Source: Prunella strophiata (Eukaryota; Chordata; Aves; Passeriformes; Prunellidae). From it: 64,000 bases of DNA. The DNA is taken from the NCBI GenBank assembly GCA_036583965.1, contig JAZBQD010000027.1, positions 2,746,687 to 2,810,686 on the forward strand, in the 5' to 3' direction. The notes beneath the pieces were generated by a model that saw only the letters and a program-made list of their open reading frames with translations, was not told the DNA's origin and searched no databases. The translations under genes were made by a program, and so were the position numbers. Below, piece after piece: positions 22,449 through 33,900 of the stretch (position 1 is the stretch's first letter; every line of letters starts with the position of its first letter).

Positions 22449-25008
22449 TAATGATAGATCTAAGCAGATCAGTAACATTTGATAAATGCAATAATGCTAA
22501 GCTAACTACAAGAAATTTAATAAAAAAATACTACTACCCCTGTTGTTTACCCCAAGTATTTAACAAAGCTGTTGACATAGCCTCAGCACATCCAAAAATT
22601 TTATTTTGTTCCACGTGCTTTTCCTTTCACACACAGGAAAGAATACAAACAACTCTTCCAAACATGAATAAAAACTGAAAAGGAAAACTGAGACACAGGT
22701 ATATTCAACCATATTCAAATTATTTTGAATATTGACATTAAAGTTGTGATCTTTACAAATATACACAGACCTAAAATCTACCTATTATTTAGAAGATAAT
22801 TTCCACCTGATCATTTGTAGACAGTATTCTTATTGTGATAGTTCAGCCCTGCTGGATGGCAATATAGGTGAAACTTTGTGTTTTCCCATGAAACACTGAA
22901 GTTCACTTCATAGGACAGCACAGAATTAAAGCCCAAAATGTGGCATATTAATCCCTGTTCCAACACATTCCTGAGGAAGGTCTGTTCTAAACACAGCCTG
23001 ATTTACAACAGGTGAAGGAAGTCTGTTCTCTTCTCCTGCAGGTGTTTGCATTTCTCTTTTCTACATACATGAACAGCAAAATATCCTTTATTAAGCTTTT
23101 AAGGAGCAGAATATTCTTTATCAAGCTCCTCCACAGTGCCAAATAGAACAGGTCTCCAACAGGGGCTGAGGCCTAGATGGCAGTATAAAAACAACAGACT
23201 TGCAATTAGCAGAGATGATAAATTTGCACCCTTGCTTGCATGTTATTAAGTTGATGAGGAGCCTGTCATTCTGAAATCTATCAAGGCAGCTCTACCAAAC
23301 AAGTTTCCTTCACTTAGTACAAGCTCCTCTGAAAAAAGTCAGCCATTTAAGAGCACAATTTACATAATTTTAATTCTATCCAGTATATAAATGTGTAATT
23401 TCAGAATAATATATTTGGAATTATTTTGGCAACAAGGCTAGCCATATCCCTCTCTATATATAAAAGCTTTTTATTTAGTTTTTAGTCTTGCAGTTGAAGA
23501 GGAGCAAGGGTCATATATGGTGAACAGTGACACCAGGGTAAGCACATTCCAGGGGCTCTCTCCCAGCAGGACCTCTGACCCTTTCAGCCCTGACTCTGCT
23601 CACACTGAAAACACCTGGAATTCAGGGAGGACACTGTTCTATTTACCAAAATATTAATTATGCAGGTGAGTAGCATTCCTTTTCCTGCAGAGTCAGGTTA
23701 AGTTGATTTACCTAATTGGAAAAAAGAAGTGGATAGAGGCGTGTCACAAACCACAATTTCAGATTTATGCACCCTTTGCTGTGCATATCCCAGCAGCTTT
23801 GGCTCCTGCAGGAATTCCTGCAGAGCTCGGTGGCTTTGTGTGTTTTCCACCCAGGGCCAGGCAAAAAGAGTCACTTTGCAAGACTCCTAACAGATTTAGG
23901 AGGTCATTTTAAATCAAACTCAGTAGCAAGAGTTGAAGCAGCAGAGCCATACAACCCCCTGAAAGATTTTCAGGAATGCATCTGCACTTTTGGAAGTGCT
24001 GCAGCTTTATTTTCTTTTCCATTCGAAGTAAAACACTTCTAAGAGCACAGCAGCCTTTGATTCTGTGCTGAGAGCTGATTCTGAAGAGCAGATGAAAACA
24101 CCATTTCCTTACACACTCCTGAGTCTTCATTAAACCCAGAAGACAAAACTTAACCTCCTCGACTGAAAATACAGCATGAACCTTAACAAATCAGGACAAA
24201 GAATATGGAAATTTGTTCTTTCTTCCCGGTTTAGCTTCCCTCCCTTCGCTTTCCTCCTCTATTTTTCTACCTCTCATCAGCAGTTAAAAGAGGAAAGCGA
24301 GCAAACCAAAATGAGAAAGGGATGGAAAATAACTCCTGTGAAGAAAAGTGGCTTGAAACACCTTTAAACCAGCAGTGGGGAGAGGAAAAGATTAAACCCA
24401 GAGAAGAAATCCAGCATGGCAGGAAATAACAACGACCTGACAGCACCATGCCCACCCAAGAGCCAAAGCCAAGAGGCTGGTCCAGCTCCCCAGCCCTCTT
24501 TTGTGCATTTATTCTTCCCTTTCCATTTCAGCTGATCCCACAGTGAACTGAACACTCAGAAAGACTCCTTCACATTTTGGTGGGGTGAGCTTTGTGCCCA
24601 GTCAGCTTCGAGCCTGTCCCCAATGCAAAACAGCCTCCAAATGCCCCAAAATTAATCTTTTTTCCTTTCCTAAGGGTGTAACAACAGCAATTATCCAATG
24701 GCCCAAGAAAATGGGAGATTTCAATTTAAGGAGAAGAATTATAGGTAAGAGATCTTGGCTCAGTCAAGGCAGAAGTTTCCTGGAGAAGGAGGTACAAAAC
24801 AGGAGGAAAAAAAAAGATTAAAGAAATTTAAAAAATTAAAGTTTCAGCTTCTTGCTTGAGCTGCTCCAAGTGTCCCTAAGAGCCACTTGTGCCAGTGGAT
24901 GCCCAAGTGGATCTCAGGTGGTTGAATAACAGTTCAAGTTTACACAGCACTTTGGGGTTCCTCGTGATCAGAGCTGGCCTCCAGACAGCCTGCAATGCTT
25001 TTTAGTGA

Positions 25009-25031
25009 TTTTTTTTTTTTTTTTTTTTTTT
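25009..25031. repeat. 23-base T homopolymer
   Basis: A T run inside PATJ intron 1 with no retroposon body that I recognise on either side. Confidence 0.95.
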
Positions 25032-27549
25032 GGTGCAGTATGTTAAAACCACACTCAGTATTTCTTTATTCTCCATAAGACAGTGGGGAGGAAAAAATTA
25101 AAGCAAACAGCTCCTTCTGGTGTGAAGGGATCACTGAAAATACAAACTAATTTAGAGATTTCAAGTCATGGATAATTGAGGACTGGTCTCTGAGACCTGC
25201 TTTTGGGCACCAGAGAAACTCACAACTCCATGTATTATTGATCTCTATGTTTAAGAGCCCAAACAATTTAACATTAAACACTTTCCAAACACACTCTCAG
25301 TCCAGGCAGAGGGTCAGCAAACAGCTGATATATTACGAAGTCCATACCTAGGTGACAATTTTGAAGAATGATCCAAAACACTTTGGTTTGTCCTGTTAAA
25401 ATCAGTTCCTGCACTCCACATCCCAGCTCCAGTCTCCAACTCCTATGGACGCTTAGTTTATCTTATTGGAAACCTCAGTTCAACATTTTTGTCACAACTT
25501 CCAACATAACCATAAAATCACAGAGAAAATGATGAATTTCAGGAGGTTGAGTGTTTTGTAACCCAGGACAGCATCCAACTGGGGTTCCTCTGCTCTTACT
25601 TCTGAGAGCTGAACTCAACGCATCCGAGGGAGTGGGAAAGCTTCAGAAGGTTTTCTATGAAATTCCAAGACTTGGATCTTCTTCAAAAGCAGCACAAGGA
25701 AAAGGAATTCCCCCATGCTGGTGCCAGCAGAGGGTCATCAGAAAAGCTGAAAGGTTTAAGTCTTCCATTGCCATCACCCCCCTGCCACTTGCACAGACAC
25801 AAGGAGCGCTCAGCCCCGGCACATCCCAGAGCCAGAGGGGAGCACGGCACCCCAACATCCCATCAGCAGCCTTGACAAACTCCTGCCCTCCACAAAGGGC
25901 TGCTGGAAGCTGGAAATTGAGGGCTTTGCTGCTGGGGTCTGGAGGAGGACACGGTTCAGCCCCCACCCATCCACAGCCACCTCTGCTCCACGTCCTCCAA
26001 CATTTTCCTGCATCCCTCCAGGAAAAGTCCAGCTTTATGGGATGTTCTCCCCTCTGAGCCTGGCTGGAACCTTTGGGGATGTTAAAAACCCACAAGTGCT
26101 AACTAACTGCTGCTGTTTCTCAAAGGCTTCTAACACAACCAGCCTCAGCAGCCAAAGGGTTCATCCCGATCCAAAGTCACCTTTCTGCACTAAATGCAGT
26201 TGGAATTTTTCCTGGCCCGTGTTATCATGAGTGACTAATACACTGCATATCATCCTCCTCATCACAGAGACCTCTGACTCAGAAGATTTCAGTTTAAAAG
26301 TTGATAAAAGCAAAGGAAACCAGCATTTGTTAGTGTGATCTTCATCCTAAATTGTCCTAACATACCATCAACTGAACTCCAGATATCCAAAATTTTACAG
26401 GTTACACGCCATCAAGTGACTCCATACTGTGAAAAAACACTATTCTAACAGGTGTTTTACTCAGTTTTACTTATACTGTACAGAAAAATTCAGTCAGACC
26501 AAGCACAGCACATACACACCTTTCCTCTGAAACCACCTCTGCTCTGTGACACGCCGCAGGATTTACAAAAATGCTGTTGAGCACACACTGATTGCTCCAG
26601 GCACTTGAAAGAAAGAAAAAAATTGAATACTTCTGTGAGTACCTGAACACCGATACACCACACATCTCCAAGGTGCAGTGGGTCATAGCTAAATACTGCT
26701 GAAAAAAAAAATAAAAATACTGTGTGGGCAGGCTGAGTTTTACATATGATTAGTGACTACAGGAGGAGGAAAGTGAAGAAAACCCAGCACTCTGCACCTG
26801 TGATTACCAGTCTTGGTGCAGATCAAGAGGAGCCTCACTCACATGCTAAATGGTAAATTTAGCAAGCAGAACCTGAATTCCTGTGGACTTCAGCCTCGAG
26901 GGAAGGCACCAGTGTGGGTTCTCTGCTGTCTGACAGAAGTTAGAGCTCATGCCACAGCCGCTCTCCACCAAGCAAAAACATGGTCTCAGAAACCTTTTCT
27001 CATGGAAAACTCGTTTCCAGTATCTAAATATTGTCATTCTCAAGAAATCCTGGGTACTTTGATGACAGTGTATACAACTAACAAACCACTTCACGGGGAA
27101 CAGAGCTGTTAGACCTGGAACCTTGCTGAACTTCCAAGGGTCACAAATCAAGAAGGAATGCGGAAGAACTGTTTTCCCATTAACCACCCATAAACAAAGC
27201 AAAAACCTGCTCTGCTAAGAATCTCTGGACTGACAGGCACTCGATGGGAAGTGTTGCAACAGGTGTGTTCCTTCCCTCCTCTCCTCCCCCTGAGCCAGCC
27301 TCTCCCAGCAATAGAAACTTTGCACAACAACACACCAGGATGACTGCAGTGCCACAGAGAGCCACTGGCTGCCATCGGGAGTCACTCAGCCCTGCCCTGT
27401 CTTCACCAGGCTGTCAGGGACTTGTCGAGGTCCATGGTGCCAGAAGGGCTTTCACAGGGGGGTCTCTGATGAGTGCAGGTTGGTACCCTGGCCATGGTTA
27501 GACTGGTCAAGCTGCTGTTCACAGGTCTGGCTCTGGAAGCAGATGGTTA

Positions 27550-27850
27550 GAGAATTCCAGGATGGGTCAGGTTGGAAGGAACCACACTGGTTCAACCTCC
27601 CTGCTCAAGCAGGGCCATCCCTGAGCACAAGGATTGAGTCCAGATGATTCTGGAACGCCCCTAGTGAGGAGACTCCACACCCTCTCTGGACAATCAATTC
27701 CAGTGCTCTGTCATCCTCACAGGAAAAAAGTTGGTCCTCACATCCAGGCGGAACTTCCTGAGCATCAGTTCCTACCCACTGCCTCTGGTACTATTGCTTG
27801 GCACCACCAGGCAGAGCCCAGCTCCATCCTCTTGGCAGGCTGCAATACTT
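27550..27850 (-). mobile_element. CR1 LINE fragment next to the PATJ promoter
   Basis: About 300 bases of a CR1 3' region in reverse orientation: GGTTGGAAGGAACC, CTGCTCAAGCAGGGCCATCC, then GTTGGTCCTCACATCC and GGCAGAGCCCAGCTCC. It ends about 30 bases before the CpG island, probably inside PATJ intron 1. Confidence 0.85.
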
Positions 27851-27879
27851 GTCACAGACAAACACCGGTTTTTACCCCT
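27851..27879. other. short unique spacer between the CR1 fragment and the CpG island
   Basis: Nothing recognised. Confidence 0.5.
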
Positions 27880-28250
27880 GTACATTTTTCCCGCACGCAT
27901 TTCACCGGTGATCCACACGGCCGGCCGCCCGTGCCCCCCTCCCACCGAGCCCACCCCCCGTGCCGCTGCCGGGGTACCTGCGGGCGGGAGGCGGCGGGGC
28001 CGGCCGGGGAGCTCGGGGTGCGGGGAGCTCGGCGAGCTCGGGGTGCCGGCAGCGGCGGGATGGCCGCCGGCGCTCACCTGGGCGGAAGCGGGAAGCGAGG
28101 GGCGATCCCGGCTCACCTGCGGCGCAGGAAGCCGGGGCGGCGCGGCGGGAGAGCCGCCTCCCGAGGGACGGCCGGGCCCGGCCCCTCCCGGCCCCGCCAC
28201 ACGGGCGCTGGCCGCCGCGGGAAGTGCAGCGCTTGCGTTTCACAGCCGAA
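27880..28250 (-). promoter_or_regulatory. PATJ: CpG-island promoter and predicted noncoding first exon of PATJ
   Basis: This is a sharply bounded CpG-rich block in otherwise AT-rich DNA, upstream of the PATJ start-codon exon in the minus-strand sense. The ATG exon at 22357-22416 has an acceptor in front of it, so a 5' noncoding exon must lie upstream. On the minus strand the island offers three good donors: exon ends at 28117 (CGCAG/GTGAGC), 28078 (CCCAG/GTGAGC) and near 27979 (CGCAG/GTACCC). The first gives an intron of about 5.7 kb. No TATA box is evident. The start site and the donor used are inferred. Long open frames here on both strands are products of the base composition. Confidence 0.65.
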
Positions 28251-29039
28251 ATTAACTTTTTAGTCTGTTTCCAGGTGAGCCTGACCCGCCGTGGTTTGGA
28301 TCTGCCGTGTGGCTTCCAGCCTCTCCAGTGAGGGCAAACCGAGTGTGTAAATATTGTGGAAAAGCTTATTTTTCACTTATTTGCAGCACATCGGTGTCCG
28401 GACTCAATGATACTCTGTGATTCTGTGTTTTGAGCTCCCTAGTTCACATAGAGCTGGCTTGGTGTGAAGGCTCTGTTCCCTTCCGACACAGGGGTGTAGA
28501 TGCTTTGGTGAAGTGTGTATAATAATATGGGTATTATAATAATATGCTGTGCTCAGTCTCAGCAGCACAGCCCCCACCACTTCACAGAAGGGAATGGCAA
28601 AAAACCATAAGAAAACTGGGCGTAAAGGAATTGCAAGACTTCCCCCACAGCACCCCATAACACACCACATCACCGTGGCTTCCAAGACACAGAACGTTGT
28701 CCAGTATGGCAGTAAAACCAAAATTTTTCTCCTGCCAGTCACAAAATAGTGAACAGGCACCATTTGAGTTGAAATTGTGTGAACTGTGTGTGCTTTCTGA
28801 AACCTGTACATTAGTCTGCTTTCTGACTTCCTAAAATTATATACATACACACATAAAACAGTCAATAAGTCAATAAATACAATTTTTATTTTGCTGCACA
28901 GCTTCACGAGCCCATTAGCTGACCTTACCCGGCCCCGTTGGTTGCACGGGGTAAGGGCTACAAGAGAGGTTCGGAAATCAATTTCTCGTGAATTCAGATC
29001 GATTTCCCCTCGATTTCCCCTCGTTCTGGCTCCCGTTTT
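28251..29039. other. intergenic, left part of the PATJ-TM2D1 spacer
   Basis: AT-rich unique sequence. A small hairpin lies at 28923-28956 (arms CCTTACCC and GGGTAAGG, 18-base loop). A TGATACTCTGTGATTCTGTG stretch at about 28407-28427 resembles a CR1 tail. No gene is supported. Confidence 0.55.
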
Positions 29040-29345
29040 GTTTCACTGAGCAGCAGCAGTGGCCCCAGAGCACACGACACGCCGAGAGCACAGCGCTCCA
29101 TCCCCCTTCCGAAGGACTCCGAGCGCTCGGCTCCCCGGCCCTGACTCTCACTTTTAATTAATGTGGCGCTCGTGAGAAGTGACAATTTCCCTGACAGTGA
29201 TGAACAGCGAGTGGTGTATTTATCCAAGCGAGGGACGCGCCGCAGACAGAGGAGCCGGGCACTTTTCCCATCAGTGCACCTCCGTCTCCATCTCCGAGGG
29301 CTGAGTTCATCCCGGAGCGCGCTCCGGCCCTGCCCTTTCGCTTCC
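29040..29345. promoter_or_regulatory. CpG-enriched block between the two promoters, function unknown
   Basis: CpG dinucleotides are clearly denser here than in the flanks (for example CACGACACGCCGAGAGC, CCGAGCGCTCGG and GACGCGCCGC). It lies between the PATJ and TM2D1 islands. It may be an enhancer, an alternative promoter or an old CpG patch. No exon of either gene was found in it. Confidence 0.4.
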
Positions 29346-30290
29346 CGTTGCTGAGAGGAGTATCAATTTTCATTTGCATACTTTGCCTGCTGAACTCCAG
29401 GCTGCCAAGAATCCCCCGAAAAGCTGTTAGATGGCAATATTTCACACTGAGCTCTTTGTCAGCCATCCACGCGTTTTAAATCCGCGCTTCCATGGGTTCT
29501 TGGAATATCTGGTACCTTCTTTGGTACTGACAGGCTCCGGGCAAGTCACCACGCACCAAAATAATGCCCAGAAAACCCAAAAGACTTCCAGAAGGGATGG
29601 GTAGTGTTGATGTTCTCCTCAGTACTATCTCAGAGTTGCTCTTCCAGCTTTTAGGTTCGGTTTTCCAGTTTTTAGGTCTCTATTTGTTTTTCAGGAAATG
29701 CTTCTCGAGCGGATGTAAACTTGGGACAGTGGTGTTGCCTTTCCTGGGTGTAATCCAAAGGACCTCTCCATCTCCTGTAAACACCCCAGGACCCCTTAGC
29801 AGTTCATAAGTGGAAAACTGATGCCTTCAGACACTGGAGAAACCTGAAATGTCCACAGTAGAAAAACAATAAATAACTGCCACATTAGTGAGAATAGGGA
29901 AAGGTTTGTAATCATCACAAAATGCCTTGTGAAGAGCAAGTGCTGATGAAAAGCTTGCCTGCTCCAGGAATTCGGTATTCATTTAAAAATTGAAATAAAG
30001 GGAATTTTTAACAATGCAGTTTTGTGTGAAAATGGGGTAAGAATTTAAAATTACTTCTTTGATCCAACTGCTGTGGGTGTGCTGGACACAATGTCAGCAC
30101 ACCAGGCCCACCTGGATGACAGGGGATGCATTGGTCTGGGTTAAGCAGGTTTGGCAAGTCACGCCTTTAACTTCTGCTGGGCTTTTTCAAAATATTTTTC
30201 AAGTACCCAGCAAACTCCAGACACCAGCGGGGACACTCAGAGGTGCGATTTCGCCTGGTGGGCCAATGCTATAGCATGTTTGGAAGAGTG
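29346..30290. other. intergenic, right part of the PATJ-TM2D1 spacer
   Basis: Unique sequence with no recognised repeat, gene or RNA. Confidence 0.5.
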
Positions 30291-30817
30291 GGGAGGGTTC
30301 ATCTCACGTTCCTCCCGTCACCCGGCCCCGCCGCTCGGTTCAGGGCGAGTCCTGCCCGCGGTGCCAGCACCCGCAGCGGCCCCAGCCCCGCTGCAAGGTC
30401 CAACTTAGGACTTCTCACGGGTCCCCACCATGCCCACACCGCGCCGGGGCCGCGGGCCCTCACACCCGACATCTTAAGAACGGGCAAGCGCGAGGCCGGT
30501 ACCGGCGGCGGGCGCGGCCATCTTTACTCGGGGCACGACCCCGCCCGTCCCAGCGCCGGGCGCTGCGAGCGCCATCTTGAAGTGAGGGCGCGCTCTGCCC
30601 TCAGCGCGGCCTCGCCCGCCATATTTAATGAGGTCACCCCCTCCCACCACCTAAAAAAACCCCTTAAGCTCCCCAAAAAAACCTAACCCGTACCCTCAAC
30701 AAGCCACGAACACCTCGGCATCCCCTTCCGTTCCTCCCCGCATCCAGCGCGGGCTCTCCCCGCGGCGGGGCCGCTCCGCTCCTCCCCGGGTCAGCTGACG
30801 GCGGCGGCGGTCCCGTC
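30291..30817 (+). promoter_or_regulatory. TM2D1: TM2D1 CpG-island promoter and 5' UTR
   Basis: A dense CpG island starts near 30,300 and runs past the start codon to about 31,100. It has no TATA box. It contains GCCATCTT twice (30517-30524 and 30571-30578), matching the reverse of the YY1 core, and a perfect palindrome GTCAGCTGAC (30790-30799) with an E-box CAGCTG, 18 bases before the ATG. The transcription start is not determined. Confidence 0.7.
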
Positions 30818-30936
30818 ATGGCCGCCCGGAGCGGCGCGGCTGAGGCGCTGGTCCTGCTTCTCCTCTGCTTCGCGGCCCTGGAGGGAGCAGCGGGCTCGGA
30901 GCCGCCGCTCAAGTGCGAGGAGCTGCGGCTGGGGCA
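30818..30936 (+). CDS. TM2D1: TM2D1 exon 1: signal peptide
   Basis: Residues 1-39 plus two bases of codon 40. The signal peptide is MAARSGAAEALVLLLLCFAA, with likely cleavage after AAG (residue 26). The mature part starts SEPPLKCEELRLGQ, as in human LKCEDLKVGQ. The exon ends GGGGCA and the intron starts ATATCCTGAG, a U12-type 5' splice site instead of GT. Reading on into the intron gives unrelated sequence and a stop about 107 bases later. Confidence 0.92.
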
Positions 30937-33900
30937 ATATCCTGAGCGGGGCCGGGGTCGGATGGGGGCGGTTGTTCGTGGCCGTGGGCCCGGTGTGAGG
31001 GGGGGCACCGCTTGTGGGGAGGGGAAGGGGCAGTGGGGACCGTGAGGTGCCGGGCAGGGCAGGGCGGTCGTGGAAAGCCTCAGGTTTGGAGCCCCGAGAG
31101 GGTCTGGGCTGGTAGGAGCGGGACTGGGCTTCTCAGGGTGCGGGAATTGAGGACACGGCCTCCAGCCGTGCCAGGAGATTGTTCAGGTTGGACATCGGGA
31201 GAATTTCTTCCCAAAAGGGTGATTAGGCATTGGAAGGGGCTGCCTAGGGATGTGGCTGAATCCCTATCCCTGGAGGTGTTCAAAGAACGACTGACTGTGA
31301 CACTCAGTGCTCTGATCTGGGTGACAAGGTTCAGCATCAGTCACAGGTTGGACCCTATGGTCTCAGAGGGCTTTTCCAACCTAATTAATTTTGTGATTTC
31401 TGGTGGTACCATGTGTGCCCCAGCGCGTGCTTGGGATGTCCTTCAAAGAGATCACCATGGGATGGAAGAGCCTGCTCTGCCATCACTCCGCCTTATTTAT
31501 TATTTGCAGGAGTGAGACGTGGAGACTTTGCCATTTTTTCAGGGAATGATGTGTTTCTGTGCCCTGCACAGCTCTGAGGAGCAGGAGGTGTGAGGCTCCT
31601 GGCTCTCCAAGGCACCTCTTGCCCTCCCCAGAACATGTTGGTTGATGGCAGCTGACAGTTTTTGATGATCAGAAGTGTCAGGAAAGCAAATCTTGGAAAA
31701 GCTTGCTTCATCTCCTGCTTTACTTGGCTGTGGGAGTTGAGACCTCTGGAAGCCAGTTCCTTCTCAGTTTGTTCCTGCACCAAATTCCTGGCGTTTTCAG
31801 ATGCTCATTTTTACGCGTTCGTTGAATTTCATGTGTTCCCGTAGATTAAATTTCCTCAACCAAATGCCTCAATTTCAAGGCACTGTGGTATTTAAATAAG
31901 GGAACAAGACCAGATGAGGCGTGTGCTACCTTGTTGCCTCCGAATACAGAGGCTGTGACTGATAAATATTGTAGTTCCTTTAGGTAGTGCTGACTGCAGC
32001 ACTAATTAAACGTGGGGCTTATGCGATATATTGGTGTATTAAATTGGATTAGCAGATTTGCTGCATGGTAATGTGCTGCTCCTCTTTTTGGGGGATGGGT
32101 AGGCACCAACATCAAGGTGCATCTTAAATCCTCAGGGTTTAAAGAGGGTGGAATAAATTACTGTTAAACCTGTTGTAGTGTTTGATATGAAAACTGTTTT
32201 CCTCAATTACCTGAACATATATGTGTGATGAGCCTAAAATAGACAATAGCACACAAGAACCAATGAATTGCACAAATCACACAGCATATGGTAAGGATTT
32301 CTAACTTATATATTGATTAACTACTTTTTTTTTTTCAAGGAAATGTTCAATTTAGGCATTTGTGTATCCACTTGATGAGCTTTATAAAAGATGGGATTAG
32401 TAATATCATTAGTCTGAAAGCCCAAAACACTTGTGTGGATTGGGTGCTTTACTAAAAAGAAATAAATGCACTGTCTGTGATTGGTACTTTTGTAAGTGAG
32501 GTTTCTGGTAAATCTCTTCAATGTGTGTTACACCCTTTAGGCTCTGTCCTGCACCACTGTGATTAAAACAAACCATTCCTGTCATACTGATTTTGCATAT
32601 AATTATTAAAAGAATTGACATGTGACAGAACAGCCTTCAAAATCTTCTAATTTTTAAGGTTTTTTTTCCTTAAGGCAACATAGTGCCTTCCATCATCACC
32701 AGGTTTTGGTGCATGGGGCTCTATTTTGAAAGCACATTTATTTGATGTTCAGTTCTGACATACTTCAGAGCACAACAGAAAAATTCATAACTTGATTACT
32801 TATTTTCCTACCTGTGCTTAACTTCTTTGATGTTCCCAGGCAGTGAAATAAATGGTCTCTGTTTGATAGCACAGCAAATTCTATTTATGTGCACCCCTGT
32901 TTTAAAATCATGGAATTACAGAATAGTTTAGGTTGGAAGGGACCTTAAACCTCATCCAGAGCCACCCCTGCCATGGCAGGGACACCTTCCACTGTCCCAC
33001 GGTGCTCCAAGCCCAGTCCAGCCTGGCCTTGGACACTGCCAGGGATGGAGAATCCACAAAATTCACGTGTGTTCATGTTTTGCCTCCTATAAGTGCTCAA
33101 TGACTTCTGGGGTAGTGAAGGTTTTCCAAGTAATTTCAGACACTGGCTGTAAATACTTTCCACAATGGATCCTTTAAGAAGTTTTCTCAGTTCTTGCCAT
33201 AATTTTAACATTGTGTCCCTGACTATAAATGGGCAGTCAGAGACCAGAAAAAATACTGCACAGTTTGAGATTGATCATAACTCAAGATTATCAGTTGTTT
33301 AACTAATTACCATGTGATTGTATTTAATACACTGCACTTTTGAACAGGAGATAAGCTTCAGAGTAGAACAAGTTGCTGAATTAATTAACACTGTTTCTTT
33401 GTGTAGCATTTTTACACACACACCAGTTTTTAGATTGTCCTCACAGTATTTCAATTGCTTATTTTTTCAGTATTACATAAGTAATAAAAAATTAATTTCT
33501 GGATCATGCTTGAAGCACTACAATTTCTGATCACTTTCTGTGATCCCTCACCCAGACAAACAGGGGTTTAATTCAAAGCAGCAAAGTGGTGTCATTGAGT
33601 AGAAGGTTTGGAGTCTTTGGGGTGACACTGAGAAGAAAACTGTGGCCTTTCCTGTATCAATGTATTTAAACTGTGCTGGGTTTCTTCTAATAATGGAAAA
33701 AACTTCCTTGCTTAATTACTTTACAAGAAATAATGTATATTTTTGTAATTGTCCTTAGATTAGGCACATTGATCAGTAGCATCATGGAATGATTTGGGTT
33801 GGCAAGGGACTTTAAAGATCATCTCATTTCACCCTCTGCCATGGCCAGGGACAACTTCCACTATCCCAGGCTGCTCCAAGCCCTGTTTAACCTGGCCCTG

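Larger units (their letters stand above)
22417..27549 (-). other. PATJ intron 1 (5' UTR intron)
   Basis: An intron of about 5.7 kb between the CpG-island first exon and the ATG exon. It contains a 25-base A run (22424-22448) against the exon 2 acceptor and a 23-base T run at 25009-25031. Most of the rest is unique. Longer open frames near 25551-26095 on both strands show no homology or codon structure that I recognise. Confidence 0.6.

Noticed and set aside
25551..26095. 168-codon plus and 146-codon minus frames in PATJ intron 1
   Set aside because: No homology recognised, low-complexity Pro/Ser/His content, and opposite-strand overlap argues for chance.
27731..28331. Overlapping open frames of 113-209 codons on both strands
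   Set aside because: GC-rich CpG-island sequence has few stops; the peptides are Gly/Ala/Arg/Pro-rich with no domain, and part is CR1.
28404..28907. 167-codon minus-strand frame between the two genes
   Set aside because: No domain recognised; it starts downstream of no promoter signal and includes AT-rich simple sequence.
28923..28956. Possible tRNA or small RNA gene
   Set aside because: Too short; no cloverleaf, A/B box or TPsiC motif.
30243..31008. Open frames of 114-147 codons in the TM2D1 island
   Set aside because: Base-composition artefacts around the true exon 1; they lack homology.
30937..31045. Extension of TM2D1 exon 1 as an intron-less reading
   Set aside because: It gives unrelated residues and an early stop, while the AT-AC junction restores the conserved protein exactly.
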